Shown in pieces: positions 1 to 9,689 of a stretch of 64,000 nt of DNA. The DNA comes from Paenibacillus hemerocallicola. GTDB taxonomy: Bacteria; Bacillota; Bacilli; Paenibacillales; NBRC-103111. The first letter of the stretch is position 1. Every line of letters starts with the position of its first letter. The translations under genes were made by a program, and so were the position numbers. The stretch is taken from contig NZ_VDCQ01000011.1 in assembly GCF_006265175.1 (NCBI RefSeq), forward strand, positions 62,001 through 126,000, written 5' to 3'. The notes beneath the pieces are model-generated. The model had not been told where the DNA came from, ran no database searches, and worked only from the letters and a program-made list of their open reading frames with translations.

Positions 1-44
1 TCTGTAACGATATTTCGCCGTCATTACACACAGGAGGTGCTCCA

Positions 45-521
45 ATGCCCTTAACGCCATTGGACATACATAACAAGGAATTCGGTCGGCGTCTTCGCGG
101 ATACGATGAAGACGATGTCAACGAGTTTCTCGATCAGATTATTAAAGATTACGAACTGTATATTCGTGAAAATAAGGAGCTTCAAAGCCAGGTTGCGTCG
201 CTTCAGGAGAGACTCGATCATTTCGCCAACATCGAGGAGACGCTGAGCAAGACGATTATCGTGGCTCAGGAGGCGGCGGACGAGGTGCGCAACAACTCGA
301 AGAAAGAGGCGCAGCTTATCGTGAAGGAAGCGGAGAAAAACGCGGACCGGATCATTAACGAGTCGCTTTCGAAATCCCGCAAAATCGCCCTCGAGATCGA
401 GGAGCTGAAGAAGCAGGCCTCGATTTACCGTACCCGGTTCAAGACGCTTGTCGAAGCGCAGCTTGAATTGCTCGGCACCGATCAGTGGGATTCGCTCGAA
501 GTGAAAGAAAACCAAGCATAA
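45..521 (+). CDS. divIVA: DivIVA-domain cell-division/polarity protein
   Basis: Cytoplasmic coiled-coil protein that binds curved membrane at septa and poles and recruits partners in Gram-positive bacteria. The first about 60 residues carry the DivIVA N-terminal domain: start MPLTPLDIHNKEF, then RGYDEDDVNEFLD, the membrane-binding and first coiled-coil part. Residues about 35-65 and 70-125 are heptad-rich, highly charged coiled coil (the QEAADEVRNNSKKEAQ region). At 158 aa it is within the family range. An AGGAGG site sits 7 bases before the ATG. It lies upstream of the ileS leader, as often in Firmicutes, where divIVA closes the ylm gene cluster. The name rests on domain and position. Confidence 0.93.
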   Translation: MPLTPLDIHNKEFGRRLRGYDEDDVNEFLDQIIKDYELYIRENKELQSQVASLQERLDHFANIEETLSKTIIVAQEAADEVRNNSKKEAQLIVKEAEKNADRIINESLSKSRKIALEIEELKKQASIYRTRFKTLVEAQLELLGTDQWDSLEVKENQA

Positions 522-574
522 CCGGTCGAATTACGCGAATATAGGTTGGATGCAGTCGCGAGCCCGTTTCGCGG

Positions 575-604
575 TTGACACAGTCTGGTCCGTTCGGCTA
601 TACT
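575..604 (+). promoter_or_regulatory. Sigma-A type promoter for the ileS T-box transcript
   Basis: TTGACA at 575-580 and TATACT at 599-604 with an 18-base spacer. Transcription would start near 611, about 50 bases before the T-box stem I region. Seen directly as a near-consensus match; activity is inferred. Confidence 0.6.
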
Positions 605-612
605 GTTGTATA

Positions 613-640
613 ACAGACCGCTGAATGGCGGTTGTTTTTC
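613..640 (+). terminator. Small hairpin with T-rich tail after divIVA
   Basis: ACCGC (617-621), a 6-base loop, GCGGT (628-632), then TGTTTTTC. It could end divIVA transcription, but the stem is only 5 bp and it lies just after the proposed ileS transcription start, so it may instead be part of the leader RNA. Confidence 0.35.
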
Positions 641-659
641 TTCTTGGCCCTTTAACGAT

Positions 660-966
660 AACGTCATGTAGAAGAATACGATGATAGCGATGACCGGGAC
701 AAGTACATTCGGGTACGAGGAAACAGCGAGTCGGGGAGCGGTGCGAGCCCGATATCCGCGCCGGATCGAACATCACCCGAGAGCGTCTCTCGAAAGCGCG
801 GCGGCTAAGGCGGCCGTCCAGTAAAGAGAACGGGAGATCCCGTTACAGATCATACGAGTGAGCGCAACCGCTTCCGGCAGTACGGCTGTACGGATCCGAT
901 AACGCTTATGAGGGTGGTACCGCGAGAACAGCTTCTCGTCCCTTTGTGGACGAGAAGCTTTTTTAT
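660..966 (+). promoter_or_regulatory. T-box leader (isoleucine specific) controlling ileS
   Basis: A tRNA-sensing riboswitch: uncharged tRNA-Ile stabilises an antiterminator. Visible parts: a stem I start resembling the usual GATGACCGGGACAAGTA box near 685-705; a specifier candidate ATC (Ile) at 772-774 inside GAACATCACC; the T-box core AGGGTGGTACCGCG at 911-924, where TGGT pairs with the tRNA acceptor end; and a strong terminator with a 12-bp stem at 930-941/948-959 followed by TTTTT. The Ile specifier agrees with the downstream ileS. Confidence 0.92.
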
Positions 967-1002
967 TTTACCAATCCCAAAATCGCCGAAGGAGAGATCA
1001 AA

Positions 1003-3753
1003 ATGGATTACGGCAAAACGTTGAATTTGCTGCAAACCGATTTTCCGATGAGAGGCAATTTGCCGCAGGCGGAGCCGAATATGCAAAAATGGTGGGACGA
1101 GATCGATTTGTACGGCAAAGTCAGGGAAAGCCGGCAAGGTCGACCGAAGTTTATTTTGCACGACGGCCCGCCCTATGCCAACGGAGACATTCATATCGGG
1201 CATGCGCTTAACAAAGTATTGAAAGATTTTATCGTCCGCTATAAATCGATGCGAGGCTTCGACGCTCCGTACGTCCCGGGCTGGGACACGCACGGACTGC
1301 CGATCGAGCAGGCTATCGCCAACAGCGGCAAAGTCGACCGCAAAAAGATGAGCGTGCTGGAATTCCGCGACTATTGCAAGCAATATGCGCTCGATTGGGT
1401 GGAGAAGCAGAAGGGACAATTCAGGCGGCTAGGCATACTCGGCGACTGGGACGATCCTTACATTACGCTGCACCCGCAGTATGAGGCGCAGCAAATCCGC
1501 GTGTTCGGCGAGATGGTCAAGAAAGGGTATATATACAAGGGACTGAAGCCGGTTTACTGGTCCCCGTCGTCGGAGAGCGCTCTGGCGGAGGCGGAGATCG
1601 AATACCGGGAGAAAACGTCCGCATCGATCTATGTGGCGTTTCCGGTCCAAAATGGCAAAGGCAAGCTGCCCGACGGCAGCTCCATCCTGATTTGGACGAC
1701 GACGCCTTGGACGCTGCCGGCCAACTTGGGCATCAGCGTTCATCCGGATTTCGAATATGCGCTGGTTGAGGCGGACGGAAAGTCGGTATTGGTTGCCGAA
1801 GGATTGCTTGATGCCGTCTCGAAGGAAATCGGCTGGCGCAATGTTTCCAAGAAGGCTTCGTTCAAAGGCGCCGAGCTGGAATATATAACTTGCAGCCATC
1901 CGTTCTATGATCGGGATTCCGTCGTAATTTTAGGCGAGCACGTAACGTTGGATGCCGGTACGGGCTGCGTTCATACGGCTCCGGGACACGGCGAGGACGA
2001 CTTTGCCGTTGGCCAGAAGTACAATCTGGGCGTTCTGTGCCCCGTCGACGACCAAGGCTGCATGACGAGCGAAGCGCCGGGCTTTGAAGGGATTTTCTAT
2101 GACAAAGCGAACAAGCTGATCACCGAGAAGCTGGAGCAGTCCGGCCATCTGCTCAAGCTGAGCTTCATCCAGCACCAGTATGCGCACGATTGGCGTACGA
2201 AGAAGCCGGTCATTTACCGGGCTACGGAGCAATGGTTCGCCTCGGTAGACAAATTCCGCCAATCGATGCTGGATGAAATCAAAACGATCGACTGGACGCC
2301 GGAATGGGGCGAAATTCGTCTGCATAATATGATTGCAGACCGAGGAGACTGGTGTATATCCCGGCAGCGGGTATGGGGAGTCCCGATTCCGATCGTATAT
2401 TGCCGCAGCTGCAGCCATCCGCTTGTAAACGATGCGACGATCGAGAAAGTCGCCGGCATGTTCGAAACGGAAGGCTTCGACGCCTGGTTTGCGAAAGAGG
2501 CGCACGAGCTTCTGCCGGAAGGAACGGTTTGTCCGCAATGCGGCCATGGCGAATTCCGCAAGGAAACCGACATTATGGACGTATGGTTCGATTCCGGCTC
2601 CAGTCACGCGGCCGTATTGGAAACCCGGCAGGAGCTGCAATGGCCGGCGGACCTTTACCTGGAAGGCTCGGACCAGTATCGCGGCTGGTATAATTCCTCG
2701 CTCATTACCGGGGTTGCCGTAAGGGGCCGGTCGCCGTACAAAGGCATTTTGAGCCATGGCTTCACCTTGGACGGGGAAGGACGCAAAATGTCCAAATCGC
2801 TTGGCAACACGGTCGATCCCAATCAGGTATGCGGCAGGCTGGGAGCCGACATATTGAGAATGTGGGTCGCGTCCGTCGACTATCAGTCCGACGTGCGCAT
2901 TTCCGACAACATCTTGACGCAAATTACCGAGGTATACCGCAAAATACGAAACACGCTTCGTTTCCTACTGGGAAACTTGACCGGTTACGATCCGCTTGCC
3001 GACCGCGTGTCGAGCGACCGGATGAACGAGCTCGACCGATTCGCGCTAATCAGGCTGAATCGTATGACGGAAAAAGTGCTGAAGGCTTACGAGCGATATG
3101 AATTCCATTTGGTGTACCAGGCGGTTCATCATTTCTGCGCGGTCGAGATGAGCGCGTTCTATCTCGACATCGTCAAGGACCGGCTATATGCCAGCGCTCC
3201 GAACGATGTTGGCCGCAAAGCTTGCCAGACGGTATTATACGAGGCGCTTACGGTCATAACTAAATTGATGGCGCCGATTTTGCCGCATACGGCGGACGAG
3301 GTGTGGAAATATACGCCGGCGGCCGGCGCGATAAGCGTCCAACTGACCGAAATGCCCGAGGCGGATACATCCCTGTTCGACGAGGCGTTGGAGCGCAAGT
3401 GGGGACGGTTCACGGTGGTGCGGGATGAAGTGCTGAAGGCGCTTGAAGCGGCGAGAAAAGACAAAGTGATCGGCAACTCGCTCGGAGCCAGTCTCCGTCT
3501 GTACCCGGAAGCGGAAACGGCCAAGCTGCTTGGCGAATTCGACGATTTGGACCATTTGTTCATCGTTTCCGCGGTAGCGGTCGCGGAACCGGGAGAAGCG
3601 ATTCCCGAAACGGCAATGAGACTGAAAGGCTTGTCTGTATCGGTCGAAGTGGCGGAAGGGGAAAAATGCGAGAGGTGTTGGATCGTAACGCCTGAAGTCG
3701 GTCAAGATGAGAACCGTCCTACGCTATGCGCCCGCTGTGCTTCGGTCATATAA
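1003..3753 (+). CDS. ileS: Isoleucyl-tRNA synthetase
   Basis: Charges tRNA-Ile with isoleucine in the cytoplasm and edits valine. Class I synthetase of 916 aa. The HIGH signature is at residues 64-67 within [15 protein letters not shown] is at 595-599; the CP1 editing domain lies between them ([15 protein letters not shown] region); the C-terminal zinc finger has two cysteine pairs, CERC and CARC, at about 889-912. The reading frame stays open up to 946, but that would start inside the T-box terminator hairpin. The ATG at 1003 has GGAGAG 7 bases upstream and gives the usual N terminus, [10 protein letters not shown]. It is regulated by the T-box just upstream. Confidence 0.98.
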   Translation: MDYGKTLNLLQTDFPMRGNLPQAEPNMQKWWDEIDLYGKVRESRQGRPKFILHDGPPYANGDIHIGHALNKVLKDFIVRYKSMRGFDAPYVPGWDTHGLPIEQAIANSGKVDRKKMSVLEFRDYCKQYALDWVEKQKGQFRRLGILGDWDDPYITLHPQYEAQQIRVFGEMVKKGYIYKGLKPVYWSPSSESALAEAEIEYREKTSASIYVAFPVQNGKGKLPDGSSILIWTTTPWTLPANLGISVHPDFEYALVEADGKSVLVAEGLLDAVSKEIGWRNVSKKASFKGAELEYITCSHPFYDRDSVVILGEHVTLDAGTGCVHTAPGHGEDDFAVGQKYNLGVLCPVDDQGCMTSEAPGFEGIFYDKANKLITEKLEQSGHLLKLSFIQHQYAHDWRTKKPVIYRATEQWFASVDKFRQSMLDEIKTIDWTPEWGEIRLHNMIADRGDWCISRQRVWGVPIPIVYCRSCSHPLVNDATIEKVAGMFETEGFDAWFAKEAHELLPEGTVCPQCGHGEFRKETDIMDVWFDSGSSHAAVLETRQELQWPADLYLEGSDQYRGWYNSSLITGVAVRGRSPYKGILSHGFTLDGEGRKMSKSLGNTVDPNQVCGRLGADILRMWVASVDYQSDVRISDNILTQITEVYRKIRNTLRFLLGNLTGYDPLADRVSSDRMNELDRFALIRLNRMTEKVLKAYERYEFHLVYQAVHHFCAVEMSAFYLDIVKDRLYASAPNDVGRKACQTVLYEALTVITKLMAPILPHTADEVWKYTPAAGAISVQLTEMPEADTSLFDEALERKWGRFTVVRDEVLKALEAARKDKVIGNSLGASLRLYPEAETAKLLGEFDDLDHLFIVSAVAVAEPGEAIPETAMRLKGLSVSVEVAEGEKCERCWIVTPEVGQDENRPTLCARCASVI

Positions 3754-3848
3754 TCGAACGTCAGGCAGCCATGCAGCCGGAGAGTCGCAGCGAATCGATA
3801 CGGCTCTCCGCGCACTGCATATTTGCCAACAAAAGGGGGGCAATCGCT

Positions 3849-4166
3849 ATGCCCGAACAGAAGAACCCGGATGCGGGCGTGATGGAAAGCATCAATGAAA
3901 AATTGAAAACGATAGCCGAAAAGCTGGAAAAAACGCAAATTGCCGAGTATGTCGAGCTGTTGAATAGACCCAGAAGAATCATTTTCACGAACCTGTACGC
4001 GGGCATTGCCCGTGGCGTCGGCATCGCTATCGGCTTTACCGTCTTTGCCGCAGCGATCGTCTATTTTCTTCGATTGCTGGGAGCGCTCAATTTGCCCATT
4101 ATCGGCGATTTTATCGCGGATATCGTCAAAATCGTACAAGTGCAGCTGGAAGGCCGGGCTTATTGA
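3849..4166 (+). CDS. Small membrane protein, DUF5665-like
   Basis: 105 aa, function unknown. The first 40 residues are hydrophilic and helical (ESINEKLKTIAEKLEK), followed by RRIIFTNLYAGIARGVGIA and one or two hydrophobic segments at about 50-75 and 80-95. The layout matches small Firmicutes membrane proteins annotated DUF5665. The ATG at 3849 was chosen because AAAGGGGGG lies just upstream; the frame is open further back but without a ribosome site. The end overlaps the convergent yteA-like gene by 7 bases. The family assignment is from memory. Confidence 0.7.
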   Translation: MPEQKNPDAGVMESINEKLKTIAEKLEKTQIAEYVELLNRPRRIIFTNLYAGIARGVGIAIGFTVFAAAIVYFLRLLGALNLPIIGDFIADIVKIVQVQLEGRAY

Positions 4167-4903
4167 TCGTTGCCTTCCATATCTCGATAGGGATCCGGCT
4201 CCAACAGCGGGTCCCCTTCGTTTTTCTCCATATATTCGCGGTATTGGCGATTTCTGACGACGGTTACGTGCTGACCGTAAAGATCGGTGGCAACGAAGCT
4301 TTCATAAGATTCCACGAAGCCTTCGTTCTCGTCCGCTTCCACGTACATGGAGTCGTAGTCGTGCACTTCGCGGTCTTCCGCCATGGCGGGACTATCGGAG
4401 TTGCCCCAGCTCTCTACGATTTGCCAGGCGTCTTCGCCGTCGAATTCCGTTTCCTCCGTCAGCTCGTCCACGCTCGTTCGGCCAAATGGCGGTGCCAGCA
4501 GCTGTTCTTCCACAGGCCGGCGTTGAGAAATTTCCCGGTCGGGAACATGGTCGAAGCAATATTCCGTTTCGGGTACCGCCTGCAATCGTTCGAACGGAAT
4601 ATTGCGACCGCAAATTGCGCATGTTCCGTACGTTCCTTCCTTCATTCTTTCCAACGCCTCCGTCACATCGGACAAATGGTGCTCCTCGTGCTCGTTTAGC
4701 GCAATGTCTTTGCCGCGCTCGAATACTTCGGAGCCCAGATCGGCGGGATGGTTATCGTAGGAGGAGAGCTCCCCGGTCGTAGCGCCGAGCGGGTCGGCGG
4801 AGCCGAAATGGTCGTTCTGCTGCAATCTGCGCTCCAAGGAGTTTTTCTCATGCTCCAACTGGTCGCGAAGCGCTGCTCGTTGCTCGCTCGTTAATGAGTT
4901 CAC
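4160..4903 (-). CDS. yteA: DksA/TraR C4-type zinc-finger protein, YteA family
   Basis: 247 aa, probably a cytoplasmic RNA-polymerase-associated or sporulation-linked protein; YteA of Bacillus has no firmly established function. The N terminus is a charged helical hairpin (SEQRAALRDQLEHEK), then an acidic linker and the DksA-like zinc knuckle YGTCAICGR followed by EYCFDH, at about residues 94-122. The C-terminal half is acidic and low in hydrophobic residues, with two DP-rich stretches. It is transcribed towards the preceding small membrane gene and divergently from lspA. Confidence 0.82.
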   Translation of the reverse strand: MNSLTSEQRAALRDQLEHEKNSLERRLQQNDHFGSADPLGATTGELSSYDNHPADLGSEVFERGKDIALNEHEEHHLSDVTEALERMKEGTYGTCAICGRNIPFERLQAVPETEYCFDHVPDREISQRRPVEEQLLAPPFGRTSVDELTEETEFDGEDAWQIVESWGNSDSPAMAEDREVHDYDSMYVEADENEGFVESYESFVATDLYGQHVTVVRNRQYREYMEKNEGDPLLEPDPYRDMEGNDQ

Positions 4904-5106
4904 GCGAATGCAAGCTCCTTTCCGTTAGGCGAAGTCGTATAAGGTCGTACTTGTATCGTTTGCCACGGGCGCAAAATTATGAGAGCCATAATTTCCTTAT
5001 ATCGCCGCCGGGCGAAACGTTCGGCAGCCCGTTCCGTATTGGACGGGCATATGGCTGCTGTGCTACAATGCGAGTTGTCGGAACCAATTGTCAGGGAGGA
5101 TTCCAA

Positions 5107-5622
5107 TTGATTTATTACGTATACGCGCTTATCGTGTTTATCCTCGATCAAGTGACCAAAAGACTGATAGTCATCAACATGGAGGAGTACGAATCCCGGT
5201 CGATTATCGGCGAGTTTTTTCAATTGACGTCCCATCGGAACCGGGGGGCGGCTTTCGGCATTTTGCAGGACCAGAGGTGGTTTTTTATTAGCGTCACCTC
5301 GATCGTCCTCATCGGTATTGTATGGTATTTGCAGAAGCTGCGCGGCGACCGGTCCAAAAAGTTGCTGAAAGTGGCGCTAAGCTTGCTGCTCGGCGGTGCG
5401 GTAGGCAATTTTCTCGACAGGGCGCTCTTCGGGGAAGTAGTGGATTTCCTGCATTTCAATTTCGTATTCTCGATCTTCGGATGGGATGTCGATTACGATT
5501 TTGCCATATTCAATATTGCCGATTCCGGGATCGTAATCGGAGTCGGGCTTATTTTCCTGGACTCGCTGCTGACGTGGCGCAAAGAAAGAAGAGGAGTTAT
5601 CCATGAGCAAGATCATGCCTAA
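5107..5622 (+). CDS. lspA: Lipoprotein signal peptidase (signal peptidase II)
   Basis: Membrane aspartyl protease that removes signal peptides from diacylglyceryl-modified prolipoproteins. 171 aa with four hydrophobic segments (about 5-20, 58-76, 86-104, 135-156). The conserved N-R-G-A-A-F-G box is at 46-51; the catalytic aspartates are D113 in GEVVDFLHF and D139 in FNIADSG. The start is taken as TTG at 5107: GGGAGGA lies 6 bases upstream and the protein then begins at the first transmembrane helix. Longer in-frame starts give a non-homologous, basic extension. Its end overlaps the pseudouridine synthase gene by 20 bases, so the two are probably co-transcribed. Confidence 0.95.
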   Translation: MIYYVYALIVFILDQVTKRLIVINMEEYESRSIIGEFFQLTSHRNRGAAFGILQDQRWFFISVTSIVLIGIVWYLQKLRGDRSKKLLKVALSLLLGGAVGNFLDRALFGEVVDFLHFNFVFSIFGWDVDYDFAIFNIADSGIVIGVGLIFLDSLLTWRKERRGVIHEQDHA

Positions 5623-6565
5623 TGAGAACGAATTTGAAGAGCACGAGCAAGAAGGCATTCAGGAGTGGACCGTGCAGCGGGAGGAAGCCGGGGAGCGGAT
5701 CGATAAATACGTTACCGAATCCGTGGAGGACGACATCTCGCGTTCCCAGATCCAGCTGTGGATCAAGAACGGAGATGTGACCGTTAACGGGAATGTCGTC
5801 AAGCCGAACTACAAGCTCGCGGCCGACGATAAAGTGGCGCTGGCCATACCCGATCCTGTCGAGGTCAACATCGCCCCGGAGGCGATTCCGCTTGATATCG
5901 TATATGAGGATTCCGACGTCATTGTCGTAAACAAGCCGCGGGGGATGGTCGTCCATCCGGCTCCCGGCCATTATTCCGGGACACTGGTCAACGCGCTGCT
6001 GCACCATTGCAAAGATTTGTCGGGCATTAACGGCACGCTCAGACCGGGTATCGTCCATCGGATCGACAAGGACACCTCCGGCCTGCTAATGGCCGCCAAA
6101 AACGATAAAGCCCATCTGTCGCTCGCGGCGCAGTTGAAAGCCCACACCGTAATGCGCAAATATATTGCCGTCGTGCACGACATTGTGGCCCACGATCAAG
6201 GTACGATCGATGCTCCGATCGGCCGGGACTTGAGCGACCGGAAAAAATACAGGGTCACCGATAAAAACAGCAAGCATGCCATAACCCACTTCCTGGTGCT
6301 GGACCGGCTCGCAGACTATACCGTGATGCAATTGAAGCTGGAGACGGGAAGAACGCATCAGATCCGCGTGCATATGAAATATATCGACCATCCGCTTGTC
6401 GGAGATCCGATGTACGGTCGCAGCAAAGGCAATCCGATCGACGGACAGGCGCTGCACGCTGGGGTTTTGGGCTTCGTTCACCCGACGAGCGGAGCTTACA
6501 TGGAATTTGAATCCGCCCTGCCGGACGATATGAATCATTTGCTGGACGTGCTTAGGACGTTGTAA
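5603..6565 (+). CDS. rluD: RluD/RluA-family pseudouridine synthase
   Basis: Converts uridine to pseudouridine in RNA, probably 23S rRNA. 320 aa: an S4 RNA-binding domain at about 28-85, then the RluA catalytic domain with the signature GIVHRIDKDTSG, catalytic aspartate D155. The R-T-H-Q-I-R motif follows (GRTHQIRVHM), and GDPMYG. The ATG at 5603 has GGAG 8 bases upstream; a second ATG 12 bases on is possible. It sits directly behind lspA, a common Firmicutes arrangement (ylyB position). The exact target site cannot be read from sequence. Confidence 0.93.
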   Translation: MSKIMPNENEFEEHEQEGIQEWTVQREEAGERIDKYVTESVEDDISRSQIQLWIKNGDVTVNGNVVKPNYKLAADDKVALAIPDPVEVNIAPEAIPLDIVYEDSDVIVVNKPRGMVVHPAPGHYSGTLVNALLHHCKDLSGINGTLRPGIVHRIDKDTSGLLMAAKNDKAHLSLAAQLKAHTVMRKYIAVVHDIVAHDQGTIDAPIGRDLSDRKKYRVTDKNSKHAITHFLVLDRLADYTVMQLKLETGRTHQIRVHMKYIDHPLVGDPMYGRSKGNPIDGQALHAGVLGFVHPTSGAYMEFESALPDDMNHLLDVLRTL

Positions 6566-6580
6566 GGGGAGGAACCGTTT

Positions 6581-7738
6581 GTGGAGCATTTGGTCAATTC
6601 CGCGGTAACCGATATTCAAATTTCCGGCATCCGCAAAATTTCGAACCTTGTCGCCACCTATAAGGATGCGATTACGCTGACGATCGGCCAGCCGGATTTT
6701 CCGACGCCCGCCCATATCGTAGAAGCCGGAAAAAGGGCGTTGGATCAAAACAGGACGCTTTATACGCCGAATGCGGGTCTGCTCGAGCTTCGCCAGGCCG
6801 CAGCCCGCTTTGTCGGCAGCAAATACGGGCTATCGTACGATCCGGAGCAAGAGGTTATCGTTACGGCGGGAGCGAGCCAGGCGCTGGACATCTCGCTGCG
6901 CACGATTATCGCGCCGGGCAGCGAGGTCATAATCCCGGGGCCGATCTATCCCGGCTACGAGCCGATCGTTCGGTTATGCGGCGGAACGCCGGTATACGCC
7001 GACACGAGGGGAAATGGCTTCAAGCTGACTGCGGAGCTGTTGAAGCCGCTGCTGACCGATCGGACACGGGCTGTTATTTTATGCTATCCGTCCAACCCGA
7101 CGGGGAGAGTGATGGCCGAGGAAGAGCTGAAGGCGGTTGCCGATCTGCTGCGAGGCATGCCGATTTTCGTCATATCCGACGAAATATACAGCGAGCTCGT
7201 ATACGATACGCCTCACCGTTCCATCGCTGCATTGCCCGGCATGAAGGAACAGACGATCGTAATCAACGGGTTATCGAAGTCCCATTCGATGACCGGCTGG
7301 CGAATCGGGTTCACGTTCGCACCTTCCCATATAACGAAGCATATGGTGAAGGTGCACCAGTATAATGTGACTTGTGCAAGCTCGATCAGCCAATATGCCG
7401 GAATTGAAGCGTTGACGGCGGGTATAGACGATGCGGAGACGATGAAGAAGGAATATAAGGCGAGAAGAGACTTCGTCTACGATAAGCTTGGGCGGATCGG
7501 TCTGGAGGGCGAGAAGCCCGAAGGCGCTTTTTATTTGTTTCCGTCCATACGACGCTTCGGCTTGAGCTCGATCGATTTTACGATGAAGCTGTTGGAGGAA
7601 GAGCGGGTCGCGGTCGTACCGGGCGACGCCTTCTCCGTTTACGGAGAAGGGTATATCCGGATATCCTATGCATACTCCATGGAAGTGCTGGAGAAGGCGA
7701 TGGATAAGCTGGAGTCGTTTGTCGGACGGCTCGGCTAA
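6581..7738 (+). CDS. patA: PLP aminotransferase, PatA type (putative N-acetyl-LL-diaminopimelate aminotransferase)
   Basis: Class I/II fold-type I aminotransferase, 385 aa, cytoplasmic. The PLP lysine is K233 in LSKSHSMTGWRIGF; also visible are GQPDFPTP near the N terminus, SNPTG and the C-terminal arginine region GEGYIRISYA. In Bacillus, PatA is the proposed aminotransferase of the acetylase branch of diaminopimelate synthesis. The partners dapH and ykuR lie 6-8 kb away in this window, which supports that role. GTG start at 6581 with GGGGAGGA upstream. It follows the pseudouridine synthase gene by 15 bases. A broader aminotransferase role cannot be excluded. Confidence 0.87.
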   Translation: MEHLVNSAVTDIQISGIRKISNLVATYKDAITLTIGQPDFPTPAHIVEAGKRALDQNRTLYTPNAGLLELRQAAARFVGSKYGLSYDPEQEVIVTAGASQALDISLRTIIAPGSEVIIPGPIYPGYEPIVRLCGGTPVYADTRGNGFKLTAELLKPLLTDRTRAVILCYPSNPTGRVMAEEELKAVADLLRGMPIFVISDEIYSELVYDTPHRSIAALPGMKEQTIVINGLSKSHSMTGWRIGFTFAPSHITKHMVKVHQYNVTCASSISQYAGIEALTAGIDDAETMKKEYKARRDFVYDKLGRIGLEGEKPEGAFYLFPSIRRFGLSSIDFTMKLLEEERVAVVPGDAFSVYGEGYIRISYAYSMEVLEKAMDKLESFVGRLG

Positions 7739-7838
7739 TTTTTTTTCGAAAAAGTTTCCTTTGCCTGCAACATTTTCCCGGAATGCCACGTTCGATAAGT
7801 TGAAAACACATTCTGATGGAAGTAGGGGAAGTGAAACG

Positions 7839-8609
7839 ATGAATATGGTGAAGAGCAAGAAGTGGCTGATTGCGGGAATAGCGGCAATGGCATTGACGAC
7901 TGCGCTGTACGCGCAGAGCTTGCCGAGTATAGGCCCCGGTAAAGTGTATGCGGCCGAACAAGCGGCTGCGGCTCAGAAAAACGTCGTAACCGTTACCGGA
8001 CAAGGCGAGATGACGATTTCGCCGGACGTAGCCTACGTGACGCTGGGAATCCGCACCGAGGCCGAGACGGCGAAGGATGCGCAGGCAGCCAACGCAACCG
8101 CTTACGAGAAGCTGCGCGACGTGCTGTTCAACCAGTACAAGCTGGCGGCCAAGGACGTGCAAACGAACGGCTTCCGCGTGCAGCCGGAATATTCGTACAC
8201 CGAGCGGGATCCGAAAATTAAAGGCTACAGCGCCACGCAAACGCTGCAAGTGACGTACCGCGATCTTAACAATCTCGGCACGTTCCTCGACGCCGCATCC
8301 GCAGCCGGAGCCAACCAAATCGAAGGCGTCCGCTTCAGCACGGAGAAAGGTCAGGAATACGAGCTTCAGGTCATCGAGAAAGCGATGGACAATGCGAAGG
8401 CGAAAGCCGAAGCGATCGCCAAGTACGCGGGCAAGGAGCTGAAAGGAATCGTAGCGGTCAACCAAGGCGGCGGCGTCGCCGTTCCCGTGCAATACAGCAA
8501 TATCGCCATGATGGAGAAGTCGGCAGCCATGGATGCAGCCGGGGGAACGAGCATCTCGACCGGCGAGCTGAAAGTGACGACGAACGTTACGGTTCAATAC
8601 GAGTTTTAA
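7839..8609 (+). CDS. Exported SIMPL (DUF541) domain protein
   Basis: 256 aa secreted or membrane-anchored protein of the SIMPL family, whose role is poorly known (oxidative stress and outer-surface functions are described in other bacteria). Signal peptide at residues 1-38: basic start, hydrophobic core WLIAGIAAMALTTALYA, cleavage near YAAEQ. The SIMPL body starts with VTVTGQGEMTISPDVAYV and covers about 50-256, ending with TNVTVQYEF. The start at 7839 has AGGGGAAGTG upstream; the open frame further back is basic and lacks a site. A terminator follows directly. Confidence 0.87.
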   Translation: MNMVKSKKWLIAGIAAMALTTALYAQSLPSIGPGKVYAAEQAAAAQKNVVTVTGQGEMTISPDVAYVTLGIRTEAETAKDAQAANATAYEKLRDVLFNQYKLAAKDVQTNGFRVQPEYSYTERDPKIKGYSATQTLQVTYRDLNNLGTFLDAASAAGANQIEGVRFSTEKGQEYELQVIEKAMDNAKAKAEAIAKYAGKELKGIVAVNQGGGVAVPVQYSNIAMMEKSAAMDAAGGTSISTGELKVTTNVTVQYEF

Positions 8610-8626
8610 ACGATAAAATCGAGAAG

Positions 8627-8660
8627 AGCCTTGGTCCGAATCGCGGATCAAGGCTTTTTC
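8627..8660 (+). terminator. Rho-independent terminator
   Basis: 12-bp stem AGCCTTGGTCCG / CGGATCAAGGCT (one G-T wobble) at 8627-8638 and 8644-8655, followed by TTTTT. It ends the SIMPL gene; the convergent phosphotransferase gene stops 3 bases beyond. Confidence 0.85.
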
Positions 8661-8662
8661 GC

Positions 8663-9577
8663 TTACGGCTCCAGCGCGAGAAGCAGCGATTGGCGGGCGG
8701 CCTCCACCAATGGCCGATCTCCCTTGTCGTGACCGTATATAAGCTGGAACAGGTTGATATGGATACTTCTGTAGCGGGAGAGCAGGCGGGTCGGTTCATC
8801 GATTTTCCCATAGATCGAGAAGAAGCGGGTCCGGCCTTCGGGAGGCAAAAAGCCGTATACGAATCCGAGATCCGTCGCGCGATAGCCCATATGGACATCT
8901 CCCCAGTCTATAACCGACGACAGCTCGCCATGCCCGTCCGCCAATAAATTGCGGAAATGCAAATCTCCATGGACGAGGGCTTCCGCTTGCGGAGGCAGCG
9001 GACAACGATTGACATTCTCCAAAATGGGATTGAATGCGGCAGCGTCCCCCCATAAGCCTAACGCTACCGCTTTATCCCGATTCTCCATCGTTTTGGGCAA
9101 CCGGACGGGGAAGTCGAATCGTCCGATTGTATCGTACGAGGCTCCGAGCTTCGCGGCTTGGTCCAGCGGAAAACGATGAAGCGACTTCACGAATTCCGCC
9201 AGACGTTCCACCGATAGCATCCGCTGTTCGAGAGATAACGTATACGCCGGTACACCATTGAGGAATCCGTACCCGACAAAAGGCCAAGGGAACTCGGGCG
9301 AGGCAGTTCCTTCGAAGATCGGCAAAGGAATATCGAGCGCGAGAGACGACCGTCCCAGCTCCGGCAGGAGGGTGCATTCGCGTTCCAGCAATTGGACGGC
9401 TATCGATCGTCGCGGGAAGCGAAAAACGTAACGCTCGTTGACGCGATACACCATGTTGTCGAAGCCTTCTCCGATCAGTTGCGCCCGCGCCGGTCGAAGC
9501 TCGGGGAATTGGATTTGAATAAGCTCTTGGGCTAACGACTCCGATACGAGCCGTTCCGCCGTCCACGGTTCCGTCAT
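8663..9577 (-). CDS. Aminoglycoside-phosphotransferase (APH)-family kinase
   Basis: 304 aa cytoplasmic kinase-like protein that transfers phosphate from ATP to a small hydroxylated substrate. Visible motifs: a nucleotide-binding N-lobe (GEGFDNMVYRVNERYVFRFPR), the catalytic HGDLHFRN, and the metal-binding IDWGD followed by HMGYRATDLGF. These are typical of the APH family, which includes antibiotic, macrolide, homoserine and fructosamine kinases; the substrate cannot be told. ATG at 9577 was preferred because AAAGGA lies upstream; a TTG start at 9613 is open but has no ribosome site. Confidence 0.83.
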   Translation of the reverse strand: MTEPWTAERLVSESLAQELIQIQFPELRPARAQLIGEGFDNMVYRVNERYVFRFPRRSIAVQLLERECTLLPELGRSSLALDIPLPIFEGTASPEFPWPFVGYGFLNGVPAYTLSLEQRMLSVERLAEFVKSLHRFPLDQAAKLGASYDTIGRFDFPVRLPKTMENRDKAVALGLWGDAAAFNPILENVNRCPLPPQAEALVHGDLHFRNLLADGHGELSSVIDWGDVHMGYRATDLGFVYGFLPPEGRTRFFSIYGKIDEPTRLLSRYRSIHINLFQLIYGHDKGDRPLVEAARQSLLLALEP

Positions 9578-9689
9578 TATGTTCCAGTCCTTTGCAGTCG
9601 GTTGATTTGACAAAAAAGAAGGTTTTTCGGCACAAAAGCAGAATTATGGATAGTGGATTCGGATCTATTATACAGAAAAGGTGGAAGCA

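Noticed and set aside
946-1002. Longer start for ileS
   Set aside because: It lies within the T-box terminator hairpin; ATG 1003 has a ribosome site and gives the family N terminus.
1930-2922. 330-codon minus-strand open frame inside ileS
   Set aside because: Shadow of a strongly coding gene on the other strand; no domain.
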